A stretch of DNA of 11,697 nucleotides from Deltaproteobacteria bacterium (lineage in GTDB: Bacteria; Desulfobacterota; Anaeroferrophillalia; Anaeroferrophillales; Tharpellaceae): the NCBI GenBank assembly GCA_030640695.1, contig DAOWIX010000131.1, positions 1-11,697 of the forward strand, given 5' to 3'. The notes beneath the pieces are model-generated. The model was not told the origin of the DNA. It saw only the letters and a list, made by a program, of their open reading frames with translations, and made no database searches. A program made the translations under genes and the position numbers. Shown one piece after another: positions 1 through 6,069 of this stretch (within the stretch, counting starts at the first letter, position 1; every line of letters starts with the position of its first letter).

Positions 1-29
1 GAAATTGAGCACAGGAGTTAACCAGAACA

Positions 30-54
30 AAGCCCCACCATAAAGGCAGGGCTT
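30..54 (-). terminator. Hairpin terminator after MCP-1
   Basis: Bases 30-39 and 45-54 can pair into a 10-bp stem (two G-U pairs in RNA) with a 5-base loop. Read on the minus strand, the stem ends in GGGGCTTT followed by GTTC, a short T-rich tail. It lies about 50 bases past the MCP-1 stop codon, where a terminator for the leftward transcript is expected. The tail is weak, so termination efficiency is uncertain. Confidence 0.6.
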
Positions 55-106
55 AAAAATTCTTAAGAGCATTAAAAACCTAGTGTTACGTCAAGGATGA
101 AAGAGC

Positions 107-1723
107 TCACATTGCTCTTACCTGCTCCATAAAGTGATCAACTTCACCTCGCAAAGTCTCTCCACCAACCATCAAGTTATCAACTTTCTGCAAGACCTGC
201 TGGAGGGCGGCATCGGTCTCATCAATCGCTGTCGCGACACCAGCCAAATTTTCCGACACCTCCTCAGTGTTAGTCGTCGCCTGATGAGTGCTCTCGGTAA
301 TTGCTGCCGTCGTCCCTTTCTGCTCCTCGACAGCACTTAAAACCAAAGCCATAGTATCGTTGATCGTAGCAATAATTTTGCCAATCTCTTCTATGGCATG
401 AACTGATTCCACCGTAAAGTTCTGGATATCGGCAACTCTCTCGGTAATCTCCTTAGTGGAGCTGGTGGTTTTTCCGGCCAGACCTTTAACCTCGTTCGCA
501 ACCACAGCAAACCCCTTACCCGCCTCCCCAGCCCGGGCCGCTTCAATTGTTGCATTAAGGGCCAAAAGGTTCGTTTGTCCGGCAATTCCGGCAATCAGGT
601 CAACCACCTTATCGATCTCACCCGCAGCCGTAGTCAACTTATGCCCTAAAGAACTGGCTTCAGAAGCCTTCCCGGCAGCAGCTTGTGAGATCTCAGAAGA
701 TTTTCCGATCTTCTCCTGGATCTCCCCAATAGATGCAATCAACCCCTCAATCGCAATTGAAGCCTGACCGACATTAGCCACCGTTTTAGAAGATGTGGCA
801 ACAGCTGATGCTGACTGAACATTGGTTTGATCAGTAACCTCCTTCATATGATTAACGGAGTTCTGCATCTCCTGCATATCCGTTGTGAAAGAGGAGAAAA
901 AGGTCATTACCGAATCCTCGAAATGGTTGGCCATTTCACTCAAAGCGGTTTCGAGACGCTGACGTTCAACAGCGTTCTCCTTAAATATTTCAACCGCCTC
1001 CGCCATACGACCAATTTCATCGCGACGATCCTGGGCCGGGACCTCGGCTTCAAGTTCATTGTCGGCAATTTTTTTCATAGTCTTAGTCATTTCAACCAAA
1101 GGCTTGGTCAGGGAACCAGTCAACATGAAAATAACAATACTGGTCAAAAGCAGGAGTATGAAACCGCCACCAAAAAGCATGGCCCGTTGATTGCCGATGA
1201 TATTTTTCAGGGGCTCAATATCATAGATCAGTTCGAGAACCCCGCCAAGCTCATTTTTTTGCCACCCGGGATGACAACGCAGACAATCAGCAACCGCAAT
1301 TTGAGGGGTAAAAATATGAATATTCTTCTCCTTGGTCTGAGTAATGGAGTGATGGTTTTGTGAGATATCTTTCCAGACCTCCTGATCAATATTGTCCCCC
1401 CTGCCCACCTGTCCGGTTGCAGACATATCCACGGTACCATCTCGACTGTAAAGAATAACTTCCCTGACACCCTCAATTTCCGTCTGTCGGGTAAGTAATT
1501 TCTGAAAGTTCTTCATCTGACCACGTTCGAGTGAACTTTGCACTCCTTCATTGAATGAGCGCGAAAGCAGTTGAACCGACCGATAGTAGGAATCACTCAA
1601 TTTTTTACTGATATACTGGTTATAGAAAATCAATCCAAGGCTCAAAAAGAGACAGAGAGTCAAAACCACACTCACCACCATTTTAGATTTAATGGAAGTT
1701 TGCGCACTTTTTGTCTGAGACAT
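107..1723 (-). CDS. Methyl-accepting chemotaxis protein with periplasmic c-type haem sensor domain (MCP-1)
   Basis: Transmembrane chemoreceptor of 538 residues. Visible order: a short cytoplasmic N-terminus, TM1 (about 15-36), a periplasmic sensor (about 37-180) holding the haem c motif CLRCH at 147-151, TM2 (about 181-203), a HAMP linker (about 203-255), then a long helical MCP signalling domain. The signalling tip is recognisable around 376-415 (GQTNLLALNATIEAARAGEA). Family knowledge: such receptors signal to CheA/CheW, and Geobacter receptors with periplasmic CXXCH PAS-like domains are the closest functional model. The start is placed at the ATG at 1723 because AGGAG (1730-1734) lies 6 bases upstream. 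An in-frame ATG at 1771 lies inside an inverted-repeat region and lacks such a site. No C-terminal CheR-docking pentapeptide is seen. It lies 121 bases behind the hydrogenase small subunit on the same strand and may share its transcript. The ligand (redox potential, O2, NO or another haem ligand) cannot be read from sequence. Confidence 0.93.
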   Translation of the reverse strand: MSQTKSAQTSIKSKMVVSVVLTLCLFLSLGLIFYNQYISKKLSDSYYRSVQLLSRSFNEGVQSSLERGQMKNFQKLLTRQTEIEGVREVILYSRDGTVDMSATGQVGRGDNIDQEVWKDISQNHHSITQTKEKNIHIFTPQIAVADCLRCHPGWQKNELGGVLELIYDIEPLKNIIGNQRAMLFGGGFILLLLTSIVIFMLTGSLTKPLVEMTKTMKKIADNELEAEVPAQDRRDEIGRMAEAVEIFKENAVERQRLETALSEMANHFEDSVMTFFSSFTTDMQEMQNSVNHMKEVTDQTNVQSASAVATSSKTVANVGQASIAIEGLIASIGEIQEKIGKSSEISQAAAGKASEASSLGHKLTTAAGEIDKVVDLIAGIAGQTNLLALNATIEAARAGEAGKGFAVVANEVKGLAGKTTSSTKEITERVADIQNFTVESVHAIEEIGKIIATINDTMALVLSAVEEQKGTTAAITESTHQATTNTEEVSENLAGVATAIDETDAALQQVLQKVDNLMVGGETLRGEVDHFMEQVRAM

Positions 1724-1729
1724 AAGATA

Positions 1730-1734
1730 CTCCT
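1730..1734 (-). promoter_or_regulatory. Ribosome binding site deciding the MCP-1 start
   Basis: AGGAG on the minus strand, 6 bases before the ATG at 1723. It favours that start over the in-frame ATG 16 codons upstream at 1771, which has no comparable site. Confidence 0.75.
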
Positions 1735-1776
1735 GAAAAATATTTGTTACCGAGTTTGCCTGTACCATCAATGGTC

Positions 1777-1821
1777 TTACAGCTGTCTTGAAAGATTAGA
1801 ACTCTTTCAAGACAGCTGTAA
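1777..1821. repeat. Perfect 19-bp inverted repeat between hydrogenase small subunit and MCP-1
   Basis: Bases 1777-1795 and 1803-1821 are exact reverse complements, separated by a 7-base loop. Each arm includes CAGCTG. In RNA from either strand this is a very stable hairpin. It begins 24 bases past the small-subunit stop. No T-run follows on the minus strand (GACCATTG follows), so it is not a canonical intrinsic terminator. It could be a partial terminator, an mRNA-stabilising 3' end or processing site setting different expression of hydrogenase and receptor, or a protein-binding palindrome. Confidence 0.85.
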
Positions 1822-1844
1822 TTAATTTCAACCCCAAGGAAGGA

Positions 1845-2756
1845 CTAACCGGAATGGCTATGGCGATAGAAAGGAAAATCTCTCTTCTTGGCAAAAATCG
1901 GAGCTGTACAGCCAATGCAGGGGGCATTAGCATCAACACACCAGGTTTGCCCACCATTCCACCATCTCGTAGGGCAATCAGCCAAAGTATCCGGGCCAAG
2001 ACAACCAACTTTAAAAAGACAGCCCTCATCACCTAAGTTTTTGGCCATAAGTTCCTCTTGAAAACTATGGTAACGGGGACAATTATCATGAACTTTTTTG
2101 CCGAAAAAAAGTTCCGGCGAACCGTATTTATTTAATTTTGGAATCCCGGCCTTGACTATGTGAGTGATCGTATGCCAGATCCAGTCAGGATGGACAGGAC
2201 ATCCGGGAACAGTGATCATTAATGGTTTGAGGTTCCGTTTACGATAAAACTCCGGCAAACTAACGGCACCGGTCAGATTCCCCTCGGCCGCCGGAATCCC
2301 ACCAAAGGTGGCACAAGTCCCGATCGCCACGACTCCGGCCATAGTCGCAGCAGCGTCTTCAATATATCGGGCAAAGGTTTTATCTCCCAACATACAAGCT
2401 TCCGGCATGGCCTCTGGAATGGCCCCCTCGACCACCAGGAAATATTCACCGGCGTTACCGGAAACAAAGGAATCAATTACCTCCAGAGCCAAACTGCCGG
2501 AAGCCGCCGAAAGGTCGGCATGAAAAAGAAGCTGACTGTAATCGGTTATCATGGAGAGAGGAGAAGGGTTTTCTGATTGCAGTAGAGAGATCGAACAGCC
2601 GGTACAGGAGAGACCTTGCAGATAGATCAAGCGAGGAATCTTTTTGGGGTCCAAACTTTTCAAGGCTGCAGCAACCGGGCCTGAAAACCCTCCCAGACCG
2701 AAGCCCACACTTAAGGATGCTGCCATCTTCAGAAACTGCCGTCGTTTTATCTGCAT
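1845..2756 (-). CDS. [NiFe] hydrogenase small subunit, Tat-exported, three FeS clusters
   Basis: Electron-transfer subunit of a periplasmic uptake-type [NiFe] hydrogenase, 303 residues. A twin-arginine signal (RRQFLK at 5-10, then a hydrophobic stretch and a likely cut near 30) marks export by Tat together with the large subunit. Ligands match the family: proximal cluster C51, C54, C148, C186; distal cluster H223, C226, C246, C252; medial cluster C261, C280, C283. C273 replaces the proline usual at the medial site, so this cluster may be [4Fe-4S] rather than [3Fe-4S], as in [NiFeSe] enzymes. The extra proximal cysteines of O2-tolerant enzymes are absent (CTGC at 51-54; GG at 152-153), suggesting a standard O2-sensitive type. 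The C-terminus shows no membrane anchor, so the partner is probably a soluble or separately anchored cytochrome. CAGGAGG lies 7 bases before the ATG. It follows the large-subunit gene by 37 bases, the reverse of the usual order. Confidence 0.96.
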   Translation of the reverse strand: MQIKRRQFLKMAASLSVGFGLGGFSGPVAAALKSLDPKKIPRLIYLQGLSCTGCSISLLQSENPSPLSMITDYSQLLFHADLSAASGSLALEVIDSFVSGNAGEYFLVVEGAIPEAMPEACMLGDKTFARYIEDAAATMAGVVAIGTCATFGGIPAAEGNLTGAVSLPEFYRKRNLKPLMITVPGCPVHPDWIWHTITHIVKAGIPKLNKYGSPELFFGKKVHDNCPRYHSFQEELMAKNLGDEGCLFKVGCLGPDTLADCPTRWWNGGQTWCVDANAPCIGCTAPIFAKKRDFPFYRHSHSG

Positions 2757-2763
2757 TACATTG

Positions 2764-2770
2764 CCTCCTG
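2764..2770 (-). promoter_or_regulatory. Strong ribosome binding site for the hydrogenase small subunit
   Basis: CAGGAGG on the minus strand, 7 bases before the ATG at 2756, inside the 37-base gap between the hydrogenase genes. It shows that the small subunit is initiated independently on the shared transcript. Confidence 0.8.
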
Positions 2771-2793
2771 AAATAAGTCGAAGCTGAATTTAA

Positions 2794-4305
2794 TCAATGT
2801 ACGGCGCAAGCTATACAAGGATCAAAAGAGTGGACAATACGAACCGATTCAATCTGCTCTTTCGGATTCTCAACCCTGGTACCGAGCAGAGCCGTCTCCA
2901 TCGCCCCGGGCTGATCGTTGTCGTCCCGAGGTGAGCTGTTCCAGGTGGTCGGCACCACACACTCATATTTTTCTATTTTATGATCTTTTAGGCGGATGTA
3001 ATGCAGTAAGGCTCCTCTTGAAGCTTCAGTCGCGCCAAAACCTTCGCCAGTTGCCGGCACTTCAAACTTCGCCATACTGGGAGAACCTAAATCGAGGCGT
3101 TCACTCTCCTGCAGAAGAAATTCACCAATGACCAAGCCGCATAAAGCCCGGCTTAAATGACGACCAAGAACTGAATTGAGCTGCATTGGTTGAATACCAA
3201 CCTGACCGGCATAGAGGTTGACCAACTCACGCAACCTCTGATTGTTGTTAGCAGAGTAGTCAACCAACACCCTTGCCGCCGGACCAACCTCAACCATCCG
3301 GCCGCCATAGCGAGGAGCTTTGATCCAGCTATAGGCTCCATCTTTATGGGGCTCAGGGATAAGTTTTCCGTCACGGACTTTCAATCCCGAGGGCGATGAG
3401 TAGCGGGAATATTTAACATCCTCCATGATCTTTTCAAAATTGACGGGCTCAACTCGACCGCCCTTCAGCACTCCAGCGGCCATAAGACGCGGACTCTGGC
3501 GATCCGGCCCTAAAGGCAAGAGACCATACGAAAGAAAATCCCCCTGACTGCGACCAATATTCCAATATTCAGGAAAGTTCTCAGCCACGGCCAGAATATC
3601 AGGTATATATTTCAACTTGTAAAAATCGATCGTCTCCTTGATCAACGATTGATAACTCATAATCAGATCAATCGTTACTTTCTGTGTGCAACCTCCTGGG
3701 AAAATGCCGGTTGCATGAGGAAACTTCCCCCCAAAGATGGCTGAAGCACGATTGGCTTTTTTCTGAATCTCCATGGCATCGAGATAGTTTTTTAAAGCCT
3801 GGAGATTGATCTGTGGGTCATCGATATAGCGACCGCTCAAGCGCGGCAGAAAAGGGGCCGCAGGAAAGGCCTTGCCTGATGCAAGCTCACTCTTAACCCA
3901 GTCTCTCAAATGCACCATACTCGGATCGTTACCTTTATAGGCGGCAATTGCAGTGACATCGACAAAATCGAGGGCACAGAGTTGATAAAAGTGGAGCAGG
4001 TAATCGTAGAGATGGTTGGCCCCCTGAATCAGGTTATGAAGAATCCTACCATTGGACGTAGGTTCCAAATTATAGGCCATCTCCTGAGCATACGATGAAG
4101 CTATAGCGTGAGCATATGGACAGACGCCACAAATCCTCTGGGTGATCTGTTGGGCATCGAGAGGATCTCGCCCTTTCAGAAAAGCTTCAAAACCACGAAA
4201 CATCTCCCCTTCACAGCGCGCATCAGTGACCAGATTGTTTTCGATAGTGGTTTCGACATTCAAGTGTCCTTCAATCCTGGTAACGGGCCCAATTTTCACT
4301 TTCAT
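2794..4305 (-). CDS. [NiFe] hydrogenase large (catalytic) subunit without C-terminal extension
   Basis: Catalytic subunit that splits or forms H2 at a Ni-Fe(CN)2CO site, 503 residues. The N-terminal nickel-binding motif RICGVCPYAHA carries C59 and C62; the C-terminal motif DPCIACAVH carries C497 and C500. All four are cysteine codons, so no selenocysteine is used. Other family landmarks are RIEGHL (10-15), RGFE (37-40) and GGKFPHATG (192-200). The gene stops directly after the final histidine (503). Most exported [NiFe] hydrogenases have an extra C-terminal peptide there that a dedicated endopeptidase removes. About 500 residues is shorter than many group 1 large subunits and near the [NiFeSe] size. 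There is no signal peptide, so it should ride on the small subunit's Tat signal. GGTGA lies 5 bases before the ATG, and a promoter lies about 70 bases upstream. No hyp maturation genes, protease or cytochrome gene is in the window, so these must be encoded elsewhere. The family call is firm; the subgroup is not. Confidence 0.96.
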   Translation of the reverse strand: MKVKIGPVTRIEGHLNVETTIENNLVTDARCEGEMFRGFEAFLKGRDPLDAQQITQRICGVCPYAHAIASSYAQEMAYNLEPTSNGRILHNLIQGANHLYDYLLHFYQLCALDFVDVTAIAAYKGNDPSMVHLRDWVKSELASGKAFPAAPFLPRLSGRYIDDPQINLQALKNYLDAMEIQKKANRASAIFGGKFPHATGIFPGGCTQKVTIDLIMSYQSLIKETIDFYKLKYIPDILAVAENFPEYWNIGRSQGDFLSYGLLPLGPDRQSPRLMAAGVLKGGRVEPVNFEKIMEDVKYSRYSSPSGLKVRDGKLIPEPHKDGAYSWIKAPRYGGRMVEVGPAARVLVDYSANNNQRLRELVNLYAGQVGIQPMQLNSVLGRHLSRALCGLVIGEFLLQESERLDLGSPSMAKFEVPATGEGFGATEASRGALLHYIRLKDHKIEKYECVVPTTWNSSPRDDNDQPGAMETALLGTRVENPKEQIESVRIVHSFDPCIACAVH

Positions 4306-4331
4306 TTTTCACCGCCGAATAGATAAATCCA

Positions 4332-4351
4332 ATATATTCAAATAAATATAT
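4332..4351. repeat. AT-rich inverted repeat in hydrogenase mRNA leader
   Basis: Seven-base arms, 4332-4338 and 4345-4351, flank a 6-base spacer in the untranslated leader of the hydrogenase transcript. The arms are all A/T, so the hairpin would be weak. It could be a regulator site or simply AT-rich leader sequence. Confidence 0.3.
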
Positions 4352-4376
4352 CCCCTACTGAAAAGCTTGTGAAATT

Positions 4377-4405
4377 TTTATACATGAGTATTAATGCCAT
4401 GTCAA
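4377..4405 (-). promoter_or_regulatory. Sigma70-type promoter for the hydrogenase operon
   Basis: On the minus strand, TTGACA (4405-4400) is followed after exactly 17 bases by TATAAA (4382-4377). The -35 hexamer is perfect and the -10 matches in five of six bases. Transcription would start near 4370, leaving a leader of about 65 bases before the large-subunit ATG. A small palindrome (4402-4416) overlaps the -35 element and could be an operator. Confidence 0.75.
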
Positions 4406-4416
4406 TAATTCATTGA
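4402..4416. promoter_or_regulatory. Possible operator palindrome TCAAT-N5-ATTGA
   Basis: TCAAT (4402-4406) and ATTGA (4412-4416) form an inverted repeat with a 5-base spacer. It overlaps the -35 of the hydrogenase promoter and lies between it and the divergent MCP-2 promoter. The half-site order differs from the FNR/CRP consensus TTGAT-N4-ATCAA, so I do not assign a regulator. Such short repeats also occur by chance in AT-rich DNA. Confidence 0.3.
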
Positions 4417-4433
4417 ACAAAAAAATATTATGG

Positions 4434-4462
4434 TTGACATTTAAAACTCTGCCTATTATTTC
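4434..4462 (+). promoter_or_regulatory. Possible promoter for MCP-2 and the secreted protein
   Basis: A perfect TTGACA at 4434-4439 points toward MCP-2. The -10 is poor at ideal spacing (TATTTC at 4457-4462, 17 bp); a better match, TATTAT at 4454-4459, has only a 14-bp spacer. The position, back to back with the hydrogenase promoter, fits a divergent control region. No clear FliA-type (GCCGATAA) or sigma54-type element was found here. Confidence 0.4.
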
Positions 4463-4600
4463 ATAGCGATATTATTTTGTCCGAAAATGTCACAAAATAC
4501 CCTTCATCAACTTTCAAGCAAACCTTAAACAGACATTTATTACCATTTTTTTTATCGTCCTGCCGGAAAAAGCAACCAGCAAGGATGGTGAGGAGAAACA

Positions 4601-6022
4601 ATGAGAGAACATCTATTAGATAGATTTTCAGTCGCCTACCGGGTTATTTTTGTCGTCCTAACTGCACTTACGGTTTCGTTGCTTATCTGCATTTTCCTAC
4701 TGAACAACTATGTTGAACGACAGATGAGCCTGATCTACATTGATTCTGTTCAGACCCTATTTACCTCTCTGGAAGACGGTGTCAAAGGATCACTGGAACG
4801 GGGACAGATGCGAAACTTCCAAAAGCTCCTGCTCCACCAGAAAGAGATCGAAGGAGTTATTGAAGTTACCCTCTTCGACCGCAATGGCAATCTCAACCTC
4901 TCTTCAAACGGCAATGACGGTGAAAAAAAGTTACCACCAGAAATGATGGCGCAACTCAGTAGAGAGATGAGACCGGTATGGAAAAAAGAGAGAGGGCGCC
5001 TTCAGATATCGGCACCGCAAAAGGTTGTAGCCGATTGCATTCGCTGCCACCCCCAATGGCAGGAGGGAGAGATAGGCGGCGTCCTCTCCCTCACCTTTGA
5101 CCTTGGTGCTCTTGACAAAACTGTTGCCCGCTTACAGCTTTTCATGTCCACTGGCGCTCTGTTGCTCTTGATTTTTATCAGCGCCATCATTTTTATCGTC
5201 ATCCGCAGAATGGTCAGCTCGCCGATCAATACCATTATCGGACACCTGACCATCAGCGCTAAAAGCGTGGGTGAGGCGGCCCATCAATCCTCCTCAAGCA
5301 GCGAGTCGCTTTCAGAAAATGCTTCGCAACAGGCTTCATCTTTAGAAGAGACTTCCGCCTCTCTGGAAGAGTTGTCATCCATGACCAGTATGAACGCTGA
5401 AAATGCAGCCCATGCGGACAATTTGATGACTGAAACAAATCAGGTAATGACCGAGTCCAATGAAGTCATGGATAAGCTGCAGAATGCCATGATCAAGATT
5501 GAAGAGAGCAACAAGGAGACTTCAACAATCCTCAAGACCATTGACCAGATAGCCTTCCAAACTAATCTGCTGGCCTTAAACGCTGCGGTTGAAGCGGCCC
5601 GGGCCGGCGAAGCCGGGGCTGGCTTTGCCGTTGTTGCCGATGAGGTACGAAACCTGGCCCAACGCTCCGCCGAAGCGGCCAGGAGTGTTACCGGCATGCT
5701 GGATCAGAACAGTGAAAGGGTGGCCACTGGAGTGGAGTTTGTTACGCAAGCCGGTGAAGCCTTTGTCAATTCCGCCGATAAAACTGTGAAAGCGGCCCAA
5801 CTTTTAAGTAACATCGCCACAGCCTCCAAAGAACAGGCGACCGGAATCGACCAGTTGACAAAAGCTATGCATGATCTGGACATGGTAACCCAACAGAATG
5901 CGGCAGGAGCTGACAACTCCTCAATTGTAGCCCATGACATGGAACAGCAGTTTGCTAATCTTTCAGAGGACATTGAAACCCTTATTAAATTAGTCAAAGG
6001 CAGGAACGCCGATCAAGATTAG
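4601..6022 (+). CDS. Methyl-accepting chemotaxis protein with periplasmic c-type haem sensor domain, HAMP not evident (MCP-2)
   Basis: Transmembrane chemoreceptor of 473 residues. TM1 is at about 13-35, a periplasmic haem sensor at about 36-178 with CIRCH at 146-150, and TM2 at about 181-202. The signalling helices begin almost at once: a methylation-type stretch (about 241-262, QQASSLEETSASLEEL) and the tip around 316-350 (QTNLLALNAAVEAARAGEAG). There are only about 40 residues between TM2 and the methylation helix, and I see no HAMP signature. The sensor aligns without gaps to MCP-1 over the first 100 residues, sharing SLERGQM at 64-70 and the following NFQKLL, yet the signalling half belongs to a different MCP type. 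AGGAG (4591-4595) lies 5 bases before the ATG. It diverges from the hydrogenase genes and is followed after 47 bases by a secreted-protein gene, probably in one operon. No C-terminal docking pentapeptide is present. Confidence 0.94.
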   Translation: MREHLLDRFSVAYRVIFVVLTALTVSLLICIFLLNNYVERQMSLIYIDSVQTLFTSLEDGVKGSLERGQMRNFQKLLLHQKEIEGVIEVTLFDRNGNLNLSSNGNDGEKKLPPEMMAQLSREMRPVWKKERGRLQISAPQKVVADCIRCHPQWQEGEIGGVLSLTFDLGALDKTVARLQLFMSTGALLLLIFISAIIFIVIRRMVSSPINTIIGHLTISAKSVGEAAHQSSSSSESLSENASQQASSLEETSASLEELSSMTSMNAENAAHADNLMTETNQVMTESNEVMDKLQNAMIKIEESNKETSTILKTIDQIAFQTNLLALNAAVEAARAGEAGAGFAVVADEVRNLAQRSAEAARSVTGMLDQNSERVATGVEFVTQAGEAFVNSADKTVKAAQLLSNIATASKEQATGIDQLTKAMHDLDMVTQQNAAGADNSSIVAHDMEQQFANLSEDIETLIKLVKGRNADQD

Positions 6023-6069
6023 CAAAGATCTCGGGATTGATGAACAACTCCAACAGAGGAAAACAAACT

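Noticed and set aside
827..1363. Long plus-strand open frame of 178 codons inside MCP-1
   Set aside because: It is fully antisense to a gene with clear domains, has no ribosome site and gives no recognisable protein.
2794..2796. TGA stop of the hydrogenase large subunit as a recoded selenocysteine
   Set aside because: In [NiFeSe] enzymes selenocysteine replaces a cysteine of the C-terminal CxxC; here both are cysteine codons (TGT, TGC) and the TGA follows the terminal His, where chain end is expected.
4500..4600. c-di-GMP riboswitch or flagellar sigma28 promoter before MCP-2
   Set aside because: GCAAACC and GCCGGAAA fragments occur, but the rest of the GEMM fold and the TAAA-N15-GCCGATAA spacing are missing.
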